Assembly: GCA_024691085.1 (NCBI GenBank)
Contig: JAILNX010000005.1
Coordinates: forward strand, 1 to 64,000
DNA from: Clostridiales bacterium
GTDB lineage: Bacteria; Bacillota; Clostridia; Christensenellales; CAG-138
DNA length: 64,000 nt
Reading direction: 5' to 3'
This document shows positions 25,603 through 34,584 of this stretch, piece by piece. The notes under the pieces are model-generated. The model was not told the origin of the DNA and did no database searches. It saw only the letters and a program-made list of their open reading frames with translations. Every line of letters starts with the position of its first letter. The stretch's first letter is position 1. A program made the position numbers and the translations under genes.

Positions 25603-25717
25603 TAGTTAAGAGAAAAATCGAGGCAATATTCTCCTTTCGGTGCAGAACCGCCTCACAAGGCCTGACGCCTATACGAACGTAAAACGGAGGGCTTTTCACA
25701 AATAACGCTTAAAAAAC

Positions 25718-25746
25718 TTCAAAAAAGGAGGAAACCGTGTTATAAT
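25718..25746 (+). promoter_or_regulatory. Promoter of the polytopic membrane protein gene
   Basis: TTCAAA (25718-25723) and TATAAT (25741-25746), 17-bp spacer. The -35 is weak. Confidence 0.6.
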
Positions 25747-25780
25747 GGTCTAAACTTTATGCCCCCAGGAGGACAACGCC

Positions 25781-27277
25781 GTGAAGGTCAGGCTCCCGGA
25801 AATACTGTCAAAGATCGTGTACGCGCTGCTTGCACTGTGCTTTTTGTTCGTCCTGTTCGCGGCGTTCGTCGGAAGCTCATACGAATACAAGCCGCTGATC
25901 CTCTTAGGTCTCACCCTTGCGGCGCTCATACTCATGGTCGAGTTCCGGCTGACAGCGGGCAAGCGCGAGGAGTTCTTTAAAAAGCACAAAAGGGTCATCA
26001 CCGCGGTATTCCTCGTCTTCATGGGCGCGTGCCAGCTTGGCTTTTCGTTCCCGCTCAAATACGAACCGCTTTACGATATCGGCGCGATCTACAACGGCGC
26101 GATCGAGTGGGTGAACACCGGCACGTTCGCCTCCTATTACGAATACTTCGGGATGTTCCATAACAATTACGGCGGGATAATGCTGTTCAGGATCTGGTTC
26201 GGGATAATGAAGATCTTCGGCGTGAAGGACTTCTTCATACCCGCGTGCATACTGAACTCTGCGCTCTCGGTCGCGGCGATCTATCTAACCGGCTCGGCTG
26301 CGGAGAAGCTCTACGGCGTGCGGGGCAGGATGACGGCGTACTTCATGTTCCTTATAAGCCTGCCGTTTTACTTCATTGCCCCCGCGTTCTATACCGACGC
26401 GCTGACCATGGTGTTCCCCGTACTCATATTCAGGCTGTGGCTCGAGGCGCGTTCGCGCGAAAGATTCAAAGAGAAGGCGGCCTGCTGCGTGCTGATGGGC
26501 CTTGCCGCGGGCATAGGCACGGGGATCAAGGCGAGCATACTCATTATGCTCATCGCCGTCGTGATCGAAGGCGTGCTCTATACGAAGCCGAAGGAATGGC
26601 TCACGCTCCTCGCGGCCGGCGCGGCGATAGTGCTGGCTTCGACTTTCGCCCTCGGAGCGATAATGACGCAGCACATAGGCAAGGAGTACTCGGAGGAGAA
26701 GAAGATCCCGATCGTCCATTGGATCATGATGGGCACGCACTGGCCCGGCGGCTACGACGGCGCGGATTATGAGTTCACCAAGTCGTTCACCGATCCCGAC
26801 GAGCGCGCGGCGAAGGTCAGGGAACGGCTTATAAACCAGCTTAAGGCGACGAGCGCAGGCGATATGCTGAAGCTCGAAAAGAGGAAGATCGACGTCGTAT
26901 TCTGCGACGGCACGTACGGGCTCTCGGACTGCGTGGGCTGTCCGCACGGCGAGGACAATTTCCTGCACGGCTTTCTTCTGAATAACGGAACTAAGGCGAG
27001 AAACGTCTACAAGCACCTGACGACCGGCGTGCTTATGGCGCTCTACGCGCTCATGATCGCGTCCTGCGTGTTCGACGTGTTCGGACGGACGGAGAGCGTA
27101 AGGAACCTCGCGCCGAGGCTCGCCATGCTCGGGCTATTCATATTCTTCCTGTTCTGGGAGTCGAGGTGGCGCTATTTCTCGAACTTCGTGCCCGTAATCA
27201 TACTCGCGGCTGCCGCGGGGCTTGAGAACGCGGCGAAAAGCGTCGAAACCCTGACAAAAAAACGCCGGGCAAAATGA
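25781..27277 (+). CDS. Polytopic membrane protein, glycosyltransferase (GT39/PMT-like) candidate
   Basis: A 498-residue protein with about ten membrane helices. An extracytoplasmic loop after the second or third helix contains YEPLYDIGAIYNGAIEW, with acidic residues where GT-C glycosyltransferases carry the catalytic Asp. Such enzymes move sugars from polyprenyl-phosphate carriers to outside acceptors. A late loop has four Cys (FCDGTYGLSDCVGC), which is unusual for this family. The start is GTG after AGGAGG. It is flanked by a promoter on one side and by a new promoter on the other, so it stands alone. The specific substrate cannot be read. Confidence 0.65.
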   Translation: MKVRLPEILSKIVYALLALCFLFVLFAAFVGSSYEYKPLILLGLTLAALILMVEFRLTAGKREEFFKKHKRVITAVFLVFMGACQLGFSFPLKYEPLYDIGAIYNGAIEWVNTGTFASYYEYFGMFHNNYGGIMLFRIWFGIMKIFGVKDFFIPACILNSALSVAAIYLTGSAAEKLYGVRGRMTAYFMFLISLPFYFIAPAFYTDALTMVFPVLIFRLWLEARSRERFKEKAACCVLMGLAAGIGTGIKASILIMLIAVVIEGVLYTKPKEWLTLLAAGAAIVLASTFALGAIMTQHIGKEYSEEKKIPIVHWIMMGTHWPGGYDGADYEFTKSFTDPDERAAKVRERLINQLKATSAGDMLKLEKRKIDVVFCDGTYGLSDCVGCPHGEDNFLHGFLLNNGTKARNVYKHLTTGVLMALYALMIASCVFDVFGRTESVRNLAPRLAMLGLFIFFLFWESRWRYFSNFVPVIILAAAAGLENAAKSVETLTKKRRAK

Positions 27278-27319
27278 GCGCACGACCGCTTCGCGCGGAT
27301 TTATATTCATATTAAGAGT

Positions 27320-27348
27320 TTACATTTCCGCTTCCACTATGCTATAAT
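27320..27348 (+). promoter_or_regulatory. Promoter of the kamBC-like / cysS operon
   Basis: TTACAT (27320-27325) and TATAAT (27343-27348), 17-bp spacer. Transcription would start near 27355. Confidence 0.8.
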
Positions 27349-27402
27349 TATAATCGGAATATTATGGCAGGCTTTTTTGCCGCGCTAAAAAAGGGGCACT
27401 TC

Positions 27403-28392
27403 GTGATTTACGAACTGATCGGGGGAGTAAAGACCCTATCGGTAATAGGTATGTGCAAGAACGCCGGCAAGACCACCGTTCTCAATTCCGCGATCCTTGA
27501 ATGCGAGGAGCGCGGCGAGACGCTGGGGCTTACCTCCATCGGCCGCGACGGCGAGAGGAGCGATCTTGTCACCAACACGAAGAAGCCCGAGATATTCGTG
27601 AAAGAGGGCGCCGTCATCGCGACCGCCGAGGGGCTCGTCCCATACGGCGACGTATCGCGCGAGATACTGGAAAAAACGGGTATTCCGACGCCCATGGGCG
27701 AAATAATAATATTCAGGGCAAGGTCGTCGGGGTTCGTACAGCTCGGCGGCGCGTCGACCACCCAACAGCAGAAACAGCTTCGCGACGCGCTCTTCGGTTT
27801 CGGCTGCACGCGTGTTCTGATCGACGGCGCGATAAGCAGGAAATCCCTCGGAAATCCCGCGCTTGCGGACGGCGTGATTTTATCCTCCGGCGCGTCATAC
27901 GATCCCGATATGGAAAAGACCGCTGCCGACACCGCCTATATCGCGTCGCTTTTCAGTCTTAAGGAGGCGGGTGTGACGGTATCGGGCGGGACGAGGTTCG
28001 AGGCCGTGACCGAACGCGGAAGGTTCTTTGCGGATGAGCTCAATGAGCTTACGGAGCCTTTAAAGGCGGGCGCGGAGTGGCTGATCATGAACGGCGCCGT
28101 GACCGACATGACCGCGAGGGAATTGTTGAACAGCGCAAAGCTCCTCAAAAACACGCGGCTCGCCGCGATGGACGCGTCGAGGTTGCTCCTTAAAAAGGAG
28201 AGCTTCGATAAATTGACAAGGTTCACGCGCGGATTCTCGGTCATTAAAAGCACGAGGCTTCTTGCCGTGACGGTCAACGCGTTCTCCGCGTACGGAATGC
28301 ACTACGACGCGGATGAGTTTATTAAAAAGGTGCGCGCGCGGCTCGCGGAAGCGGGCGTTTCGGCGCAGGTTCTGGACGTAAAAAATGCTTGA
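27403..28392 (+). CDS. P-loop ATPase resembling KamB (aminomutase reactivase subunit)
   Basis: A 329-residue protein. A Walker A motif GMCKNAGKTT lies at residues 16-25. The remainder, with LGLTSIGRDGERSD and a run GEIIIFRARSSGFVQLGG, fits KamB-like proteins, described with KamC as reactivating factors for adenosylcobalamin-dependent lysine 5,6-aminomutase. The GTG at 27403 is used because AAGGGG precedes it by 6 bases; an ATG at 27364 has no ribosome site and sits 9 bases from the likely transcription start. It overlaps the next gene by 8 bases. No aminomutase genes are nearby, so the client is unknown. Confidence 0.6.
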   Translation: MIYELIGGVKTLSVIGMCKNAGKTTVLNSAILECEERGETLGLTSIGRDGERSDLVTNTKKPEIFVKEGAVIATAEGLVPYGDVSREILEKTGIPTPMGEIIIFRARSSGFVQLGGASTTQQQKQLRDALFGFGCTRVLIDGAISRKSLGNPALADGVILSSGASYDPDMEKTAADTAYIASLFSLKEAGVTVSGGTRFEAVTERGRFFADELNELTEPLKAGAEWLIMNGAVTDMTARELLNSAKLLKNTRLAAMDASRLLLKKESFDKLTRFTRGFSVIKSTRLLAVTVNAFSAYGMHYDADEFIKKVRARLAEAGVSAQVLDVKNA

Positions 28393-29809
28393 TAACGAAC
28401 AGCTTCAGAAGATCGGCTTCCGATTCGTAACGGACAGCGTCGAGCTCATGACCCCTTACGGGGAGGAGCTTAAAAGGCGCGCGCGTTTTTACGGAAAAGG
28501 CGAGGAAAAGGAGCTCGAACGCGAGCAGGAGAACATCGGAAAGCTCGTCCGTCTGATCGGGGAAAAGCCCGAAAAGGTCAACGCGATATTAAGGCTCCTC
28601 ATGCCCGTGAAGGACATAAGAAGGTCGATCGGCGCGATAGGAGAAAGGACGCTCACCGAGGTCGAGCTCTTCGAGATAAAACGCTTTCTTTTGCAGCTTG
28701 AGCTTCTCGCGCCCGAAACGGAAGAGGCCTCCCGCGCTCTTCACGGGATAAGGATCGTTCCGCTCCCCGGCGCGCTTTCCGTCATCGATCCCGACGGGAC
28801 GAGGTCGCCGTCGTTCTACGTCTCCGACAGGCTCTCCGAAAGGCTGAGCGAGATCCGCCGCGAGCGGAAGCTCTTAGACGAGGAGATGAAAAAATACGGG
28901 AACAAAGAGGAGCTCGTCATCAGGCGCACCCGGATCGCCGCAATGGAAGAGGACGAGAACGCGCGCGTGCGCGGCGAGATAACGGAGAGGCTCGTCCCCT
29001 ATAAGGAAGCGCTTCTTGAAAACACCGCCGCGATAGCGAGGCTCGATTTCGCGCTCGGCAAGGCGAGGCTCGCCGAAAAGACCGGCGCGGTCATGCCGCG
29101 TGTCGGCTCCGAAAGGTTCGCTCTCACGGGGATGACGAATCCCAGATATTCCGCCGTCCTCAGCGAAAAAGGGCTTGAGTTCATGCCCGTTTCGCTTTTG
29201 CTCGAGCGCGGCTCGGTCGTAATCACCGGCGCAAATATGGGCGGCAAGTCCGTCGCGATAAAGACGCTCGCATTGAACGTGACGCTCGCCATGTGCGGAT
29301 ATTTCGTGTTCGCGGACGCCGCGGAGCTTCCCTATATGGACGATATCTGTATGCTCAGCGAGGACAGGGAGGACGTGGAGAGCGGACTTTCCACCTTCGG
29401 CGGGGAGATGAAGGCGTTCGACGCGATGCTTTCGGCAACGCGGAACAAGGGAAACGTGCTCGTGCTCCTCGACGAATTCGCAAGGGGCACCAATCCATTC
29501 GAGGGCGCTAAGCTGGTCAAGGCGGCGGCGAGGCTCTTCAACGAAAGGACGAACACCTTCGCCGTCATAGCCACGCATTTCGACGGCGTATCGAGACTTG
29601 CTAAACTCCATTTCCGCGTGGCGGGGCTTAAGGAAAACGATCCCGAAACGCTCAGGGCGCGGCTTGCCTCGGGCGCCGGCGATCTATCTAAGTTCATGGA
29701 TTACGGACTTTATCCCGTTCCTCCCGACGAAGAGCCGCCGAGGGACGCGGTTAAGATAATAAAGGCGCTCGGCGTGAGCCGGGAATACACTGATCTCATC
29801 GATAACTGA
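28385..29809 (+). CDS. MutS-related ATPase resembling KamC
   Basis: A 474-residue protein with the MutS-type ATPase at its C-terminal half. Walker A is TGANMGGKS (about residue 280) and Walker B is VLLDEFARGTNP (about 360), followed by the conserved VIATHFDG. The N-terminal half is mainly helical and replaces the mismatch-binding domains, so this is not a mismatch repair MutS and not MutS2 (no Smr domain). KamC is the known MutS-like partner of KamB in lysine fermentation loci, and the tight 8-base overlap with a KamB-like gene supports that pairing. Confidence 0.7.
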   Translation: MLDNEQLQKIGFRFVTDSVELMTPYGEELKRRARFYGKGEEKELEREQENIGKLVRLIGEKPEKVNAILRLLMPVKDIRRSIGAIGERTLTEVELFEIKRFLLQLELLAPETEEASRALHGIRIVPLPGALSVIDPDGTRSPSFYVSDRLSERLSEIRRERKLLDEEMKKYGNKEELVIRRTRIAAMEEDENARVRGEITERLVPYKEALLENTAAIARLDFALGKARLAEKTGAVMPRVGSERFALTGMTNPRYSAVLSEKGLEFMPVSLLLERGSVVITGANMGGKSVAIKTLALNVTLAMCGYFVFADAAELPYMDDICMLSEDREDVESGLSTFGGEMKAFDAMLSATRNKGNVLVLLDEFARGTNPFEGAKLVKAAARLFNERTNTFAVIATHFDGVSRLAKLHFRVAGLKENDPETLRARLASGAGDLSKFMDYGLYPVPPDEEPPRDAVKIIKALGVSREYTDLIDN

Positions 29810-29823
29810 ACATGGAGGCAAAT

Positions 29824-31236
29824 ATGCAGACCATTGATCTTTACAACACGCTGACGCGCTCGGTCGAGCCGGTAAAAACACATGAGCCCGGAAAGCTCAC
29901 CATGTACACCTGCGGACCGACCGTCTATCACTACGCGCATATAGGCAATCTCCGCACCTATATAATGGAGGACGTGCTCCAGAAGCTCTTCGAGCTTGAC
30001 GGCTATAAGGTGAAGAGAGCGATGAACATCACCGACGTCGGCCATCTTACCTCCGACGCGGACACGGGCGAGGACAAGATGCTCGAAGGCGCGAAGCGCG
30101 AGGGCAAGACCGCCATGGAGATCGCGAAGTTCTATACCGACGCGTTCTTTTCAGACTGCGAAAAGCTGAACATCAAAAAGCCCGAGACCGTCGTTCCCGC
30201 GACGAGCTGCATACCGGAATTCATCGAGCTTATCCAAAAGCTCTTCGATAAGGGCTATGCGTATCAGGCGGGCGGCAACGTCTATTTCGACACCTCGAAG
30301 GTCACGGACTACTACTGCCTGACAGGCCATTCCGCGGACGACCTCATGGTCGGCGTGCGCGACGACGTCACCGAGGATGAAAACAAGAGGAACAAGACCG
30401 ACTTCGTACTCTGGTTCACGACCTCGAAGTTCGGCGAACAGGAGCTGAGGTGGGATTCCCCCTGGGGCTACGGCTATCCCGGCTGGCATATCGAGTGCTC
30501 GGCGATCAGCTTGAAGAACCTCGGCGAATACCTCGACCTCCACGCGGGCGGAGTTGACAACATTTTCCCGCATCACACCAACGAGATCGCCCAGTCCGAG
30601 GCGGCGATAGGGCACCCCTGGTGCACGCACTGGTTCCACCCGAGGCATCTTAACGACAAGTCGGGCAAGATGTCGAAATCGAAGGGCGGCATCCTCACGG
30701 TCTCCGTGCTGGAGGAGAAGGGCTATAAGCCTCTCGCGTACAGGTATTTCTGCCTGCAGAGCCATTACTTGAAGCAGCTCGTTTTCAGCTGGGAGTCCCT
30801 TGACAACGCCGAGCAGGCGTACGACAAGCTGATCGCGAGGATCGCCTCGGTAAAGGCGAAGGCGAAGGGCGAGCCCGACGCCGAAAAGGTCAGCGAATAC
30901 AAGGAAAAGTTCATCGAGACCGTCGGCGACGACCTGAACACCTCGATGGGTCTTACCCTCGTTTACGAGGTGCTGAAGGCCGACATGGACGACGCGACGA
31001 AGATCGCTGTCATAAAGGAGTTCGACAAGGTGCTCTCGCTCGACCTTCTCTCCGGCGTTCCCGAGAAGGAAGAGGACGAAGGCGCGGATCCGCACCTCGA
31101 GGAGCTTCTTAAGCTCCGCGCCGAGGCGAAGAAGAACCGCGACTGGGCGACCGCCGACAGGATCCGCGACGAGGTCAAGGCGGCGGGCTACATGATAGTC
31201 GACACCCCCGAAGGGGCGAAACTCAAGAAAATCTGA
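29824..31236 (+). CDS. cysS: Cysteinyl-tRNA synthetase
   Basis: A 470-residue class I synthetase that charges tRNA-Cys. The HIGH-type motif is HYAHIGNLRTY (about residues 36-46) and the KMSKS motif is in SGKMSKSKG. Zinc ligands are expected in CGPTVY, IECSA, and PHHTNE. Length is normal (about 465). The ATG at 29824 is chosen because GGAGG lies just upstream, overlapping an earlier in-frame ATG at 29812. The gene follows the MutS-like gene by 14 bases, so no T-box can lie directly ahead of it and it is likely co-transcribed. Confidence 0.97.
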   Translation: MQTIDLYNTLTRSVEPVKTHEPGKLTMYTCGPTVYHYAHIGNLRTYIMEDVLQKLFELDGYKVKRAMNITDVGHLTSDADTGEDKMLEGAKREGKTAMEIAKFYTDAFFSDCEKLNIKKPETVVPATSCIPEFIELIQKLFDKGYAYQAGGNVYFDTSKVTDYYCLTGHSADDLMVGVRDDVTEDENKRNKTDFVLWFTTSKFGEQELRWDSPWGYGYPGWHIECSAISLKNLGEYLDLHAGGVDNIFPHHTNEIAQSEAAIGHPWCTHWFHPRHLNDKSGKMSKSKGGILTVSVLEEKGYKPLAYRYFCLQSHYLKQLVFSWESLDNAEQAYDKLIARIASVKAKAKGEPDAEKVSEYKEKFIETVGDDLNTSMGLTLVYEVLKADMDDATKIAVIKEFDKVLSLDLLSGVPEKEEDEGADPHLEELLKLRAEAKKNRDWATADRIRDEVKAAGYMIVDTPEGAKLKKI

Positions 31237-31258
31237 ACTTAATTTAAGGAGTCAAAAT

Positions 31259-32212
31259 ATGAAAAAACTGCGTAAGCTCTCAGCTCTTCTCATTGCAGTA
31301 ATGCTCGTCTTCGCTTTCGCGGCGATAGCGAATGCACAGGGGGAAGCTCCGAAAGAAACCGAAATTCCCGTCGAGCCTGCCGAGGTTCCCACGACAGGCG
31401 CGGAACCCGACGCGACCGAGAACCCCATTCCCGAAGGCTACCAGATCGGGCTGTTCGTGCTCGACGGCGAGGGCAAGACCGTTCCCGCATCAGCAGGGCT
31501 CTTATCCTGCATGACCGGCGGCAGCGTTGACCTTTTCATAAAGCACGACTATCAGATCGTCGCGAAGCTCTACAATTCCAAGAACGAGTATCTTGAGCCG
31601 GACACCGAGCTCATTCTGGGCGTCGACGACTTAAGCGGGCACACCACGCTCGAGCATAACCGCGTGATCCTTCACGCTTCCGACACTCCCTACACCTTCT
31701 CGCTCAGGATCTTAAGCACCACCGCGGAAAACGGCGAGACGAGCTATCCCATCTCCGTAAAGCGCTTCAAGATCGAAGCGACCGATCTGCTCATCGCCGC
31801 TCTAGCGATCTACCTGGTCGTGAGCGTGTTCAGGAAGAACAGCTCGCTTTTCAGCAACGAGTTCATCAAAGAGGAGAAGAAGCCCCTTTATAACAAGCTC
31901 ATCACCGCTCTCGGCGTAGCAGCCGGCATCGTGCTCATCGCTGGCGCCGTGATCGGCATCTGCTTCAGCTATCTCGACTGGGCTAAGATCGTAAGGTACG
32001 TCCTCATGGGTCTCGGCGCGGTGCTCATTATCGGCATGTTCGTCGTTAACAACGTTATGACCGACAAGGAAAAGCGAGACAAGGCTGCGCAGACCGCGCG
32101 CACCGGCGGCGGCAATGCTTCGAAGGCGGCGTTCGAGTTCGACGGCACCGAGCCCACTCTCGACGAGGTGCTCGAAAACATGAAGAACGAGCAGAAGAAC
32201 GGGGAAAACTGA
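31259..32212 (+). CDS. Exported membrane protein of unknown function
   Basis: A 317-residue protein with a signal peptide (cleavage likely after ANA, residue 26), a Pro/Glu/Thr-rich stretch (about 30-62), an outer domain of about 110 residues, then about three membrane helices (near 178-195, 220-240, 245-265) and a charged cytoplasmic tail. I recognise no family. It lies between cysS and a PTS EIIC-like permease with short gaps, so it may be part of a membrane system with the permease. AAGGAG precedes the ATG. Confidence 0.7.
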   Translation: MKKLRKLSALLIAVMLVFAFAAIANAQGEAPKETEIPVEPAEVPTTGAEPDATENPIPEGYQIGLFVLDGEGKTVPASAGLLSCMTGGSVDLFIKHDYQIVAKLYNSKNEYLEPDTELILGVDDLSGHTTLEHNRVILHASDTPYTFSLRILSTTAENGETSYPISVKRFKIEATDLLIAALAIYLVVSVFRKNSSLFSNEFIKEEKKPLYNKLITALGVAAGIVLIAGAVIGICFSYLDWAKIVRYVLMGLGAVLIIGMFVVNNVMTDKEKRDKAAQTARTGGGNASKAAFEFDGTEPTLDEVLENMKNEQKNGEN

Positions 32213-32224
32213 TCCCGAAAGAAA

Positions 32225-33343
32225 ATGGAAAAGAAAAAGGATAACTGGGTAAAGCGCTGCGCGAAGAGGTACTTTGTGGACGCCCTAGGCTCCATGGCGA
32301 AGGGCCTTTTCGCGACGCTCCTCACGGGAACGATACTCGGCGCGGCAGCGACGCTTATTGAGCTCGCCGCCGGCGAAGAACCGGGAGCGTTCCTTGCGGC
32401 CGTGATCGCGTTCATAAGAGCCGTCGTTTCGGTCGCGCAGAACGGCTGCGTGGTCGGCGCGGCGATCGGCGTAGCCATCGCTCAGGGCATGAAGGTTTCG
32501 CCTCTCGCCATGTTCTCCGCGGCTGTCACCGGTGCCATCGGCTATACGAGCGGAGCGGGCGGAGCCGGCCCCGTAGGCGCCTATATCGCCGCGATAGTCG
32601 GCGCTGAGCTCGGAAACCTCGTTTCCGGCAAAACCAAGGTCGACATACTCGTAGTGCCCCTCGTGTCGATACTCTCCGGCGGTCTCGTCGGATATATGCT
32701 CGGCACGCCGCTCGGCGCGTTCATGCGCTGGCTCGGCGGAGTCATAGGTCTCGCGACCTATATGAGCCCCATCCCCATGGGCATCGTGATCTCCGTGGTC
32801 ATCGGCCTCGTGCTGACCGCGCCCATATCGAGCGCGGCGATCTGCTCCATGATATTCGTCATCAATACCGAGACCATGGACGCGAACACCGCCTACGGGC
32901 TCATGCTCGCGGCCGGCGCCGCGACCGTCGGCTGCTCCTGCCAGATGGTAGGCTTTGCGGCCGCGTCCTTCCGTGAGAACAAATGGGGCGGTCTCCTCTC
33001 GCAGGGGCTCGGCACTTCGATGCTCCAGGTGCCGAATATCGTAAGGCATCCCGCGATACTCATCCCGCCGACGCTTGCCGCGGCGATATTGGGCCCCATC
33101 GCCACTACCGTGCTGCCAATGTTCAACCAGGGCATCAACGCCGGCATGGGCACCTGCGGCTTCGTGGGACAGATCGGCACCTATATCACCATGCTCGGCA
33201 TGGAGAACCCCGATCCGTGGTGGTGGATAACCGTTAAGGTGCTGCTCCTCCACTTAGTGCTTCCCGCCGCGATAGCGCTCGGGGCGTCCGAGCTCATGCG
33301 GAAGCTCGGCTGGATCAAAAAGAACGATATGCTTCTGGAGTAA
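32225..33343 (+). CDS. PTS EIIC_2 family membrane permease, no EIIA/EIIB domains
   Basis: A 372-residue polytopic protein with about ten helices, rich in Gly and Ala. Segments such as GCVVGAAIGVAIAQGMKVSPL and GTCGFVGQIGTYITM fit the PTS_EIIC_2 family. Classical PTS permeases need EIIA and EIIB phosphocarriers; none are fused or nearby. The family also contains stand-alone members of unknown substrate, some thought not to be sugar carriers. Its start lies 12 bases after the previous gene and its stop touches the engB start, so translation of the three genes is coupled. Confidence 0.7.
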   Translation: MEKKKDNWVKRCAKRYFVDALGSMAKGLFATLLTGTILGAAATLIELAAGEEPGAFLAAVIAFIRAVVSVAQNGCVVGAAIGVAIAQGMKVSPLAMFSAAVTGAIGYTSGAGGAGPVGAYIAAIVGAELGNLVSGKTKVDILVVPLVSILSGGLVGYMLGTPLGAFMRWLGGVIGLATYMSPIPMGIVISVVIGLVLTAPISSAAICSMIFVINTETMDANTAYGLMLAAGAATVGCSCQMVGFAAASFRENKWGGLLSQGLGTSMLQVPNIVRHPAILIPPTLAAAILGPIATTVLPMFNQGINAGMGTCGFVGQIGTYITMLGMENPDPWWWITVKVLLLHLVLPAAIALGASELMRKLGWIKKNDMLLE

Positions 33344-33345
33344 TG

Positions 33346-33960
33346 ATGGAGTTTTCGATCAAAACAGCGGAATTCGTGACGAGCGCGGGGCTCACTCTGG
33401 AGCTCCCGCAGCCCGCCGGCGCGGAGATCGCCGTCGTCGGCAAGTCGAACGTCGGCAAATCCTCGCTCATCAATTCGCTTACGGGCAGGAACAAGCTCGC
33501 GAAGACCTCCGCAACTCCCGGCAAGACGAGGCTCATCAACTACTTCCTGCTTAACGGCGAGTTCTATCTCGTCGATCTTCCGGGCTACGGCTACGCCAAG
33601 GCGCCGAAGGACGACCAGAAGAAATGGGGCGAGCTGATGGAGAGGTATCTTTCCTCGGGCAGGGTGAGCCACCTGTTTATGCTGATAGACATAAGGCACG
33701 ACCCCACCGAGCTCGACAGGCAGATGTTCGGCTATATGCTCTATTACGGCATACCCTACACCCTCATCGCGACGAAGGCCGACAAACTCGCGAAATCCAA
33801 GCGAAAACAGGCCGCGAACGCGCTCGCGAAGAAGCTCGGCGCGCCGCCCTACGCGATAGCGTATTCGTCGGAAACGGGCGACGGCAGGGCGGAGCTTCTT
33901 GAAAGGATCGGCGCGGTCGTTCACCCCGACGCCGAGATCTCCGGAACAGCCGCCGAATAA
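33346..33960 (+). CDS. engB: Ribosome biogenesis GTPase EngB (YsxC/YihA)
   Basis: A 204-residue GTPase needed for 50S subunit assembly. G1 is GKSNVGKSSL, G2 is within SATPGKTRLINYF, G3 is DLPGYGYAK and G4 is TKADK. Length is typical (about 195-210). Two ATG codons lie side by side; the second (33346) gives the better 5-base spacing from GGAG. It ends the cysS operon. There is no terminator before the next promoter at 33977, so some transcription may run on. Confidence 0.96.
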   Translation: MEFSIKTAEFVTSAGLTLELPQPAGAEIAVVGKSNVGKSSLINSLTGRNKLAKTSATPGKTRLINYFLLNGEFYLVDLPGYGYAKAPKDDQKKWGELMERYLSSGRVSHLFMLIDIRHDPTELDRQMFGYMLYYGIPYTLIATKADKLAKSKRKQAANALAKKLGAPPYAIAYSSETGDGRAELLERIGAVVHPDAEISGTAAE

Positions 33961-33976
33961 TTTTTGAAAAAAACTA

Positions 33977-34005
33977 TTGACATAAAAGAGGCATATGCGC
34001 ATAAT
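33977..34005 (+). promoter_or_regulatory. Promoter of the zinc-ribbon protein gene
   Basis: A perfect TTGACA (33977-33982) and CATAAT (34000-34005), 17-bp spacer. The leader includes a G/C-rich hairpin near 34021-34040. Confidence 0.85.
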
Positions 34006-34069
34006 AGCATAATAAGATGACTGCGGGGCGCCCCCCTGCGCGACGCTGTGCTTTATGGAGGAAGAAACA

Positions 34070-34564
34070 ATGGGTCTGAAGAAATGTCCCAAGTGCGAAC
34101 TCAACTATATAAAGGATGACGAAAAGCTCTGCAACGTTTGCAAACGTTCCGCGAAGCACGAGGAGGAGCCCGAGGAGGAGCTCATGTGCATCGAGTGCGG
34201 CGAGCATCCCGCCATGAAGGGCAAGGAGCTCTGTCCCGAGTGCTATAAGGAGAGCCTGCGTCAGCAGAAGCTCCAGAAGCAGCGCTCGGAATCGATCGAC
34301 GGTATGGATTTCGAGGACGTTGACGACGTTTCGGACGTAAGCCTCCCCGACGAGGAGATACCGACCGGCGATATGCCCGACGAGCTTGCGGATGAGTTCG
34401 AGGAGGAAATGGACGGTAAGCAGGCCGAGCCCGAGGAGGGCGAGATCGAGTTCTCGAACGGACTCTCGCTCGAAGCGCTTGAGGAGGACGAGGCGGACGA
34501 ACCCGCCGATTCCTACGACGACGTTGACGACGGCGTGACTCCCGCCAGGATGAAGCGCAAATAA
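34070..34564 (+). CDS. Zinc-ribbon protein with long acidic tail
   Basis: A 164-residue protein of unknown function. Residues 1-60 contain four CxxC pairs: CPKC, CNVC, CIEC and CPEC, which should form two zinc ribbons. The rest is strongly acidic (Asp/Glu-rich, few hydrophobics) and ends in a short basic RMKRK. It looks like a DNA, RNA or ribosome-associated regulator rather than an enzyme, but that is inference. ATG 34070 is chosen because GGAGG lies 8 bases upstream; the frame is open to 34055. A strong promoter suggests high expression. It is followed by a metallophosphoesterase gene after 20 bases. Confidence 0.75.
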   Translation: MGLKKCPKCELNYIKDDEKLCNVCKRSAKHEEEPEEELMCIECGEHPAMKGKELCPECYKESLRQQKLQKQRSESIDGMDFEDVDDVSDVSLPDEEIPTGDMPDELADEFEEEMDGKQAEPEEGEIEFSNGLSLEALEEDEADEPADSYDDVDDGVTPARMKRK

Positions 34565-34584
34565 TCATCTGAATTTTTCACTAT

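Noticed and set aside
29810-29823. T-box expected before cysS
   Set aside because: The gap to the upstream gene is 14 bases, and no T-box core is seen; aspS likewise has a leader too short for one.
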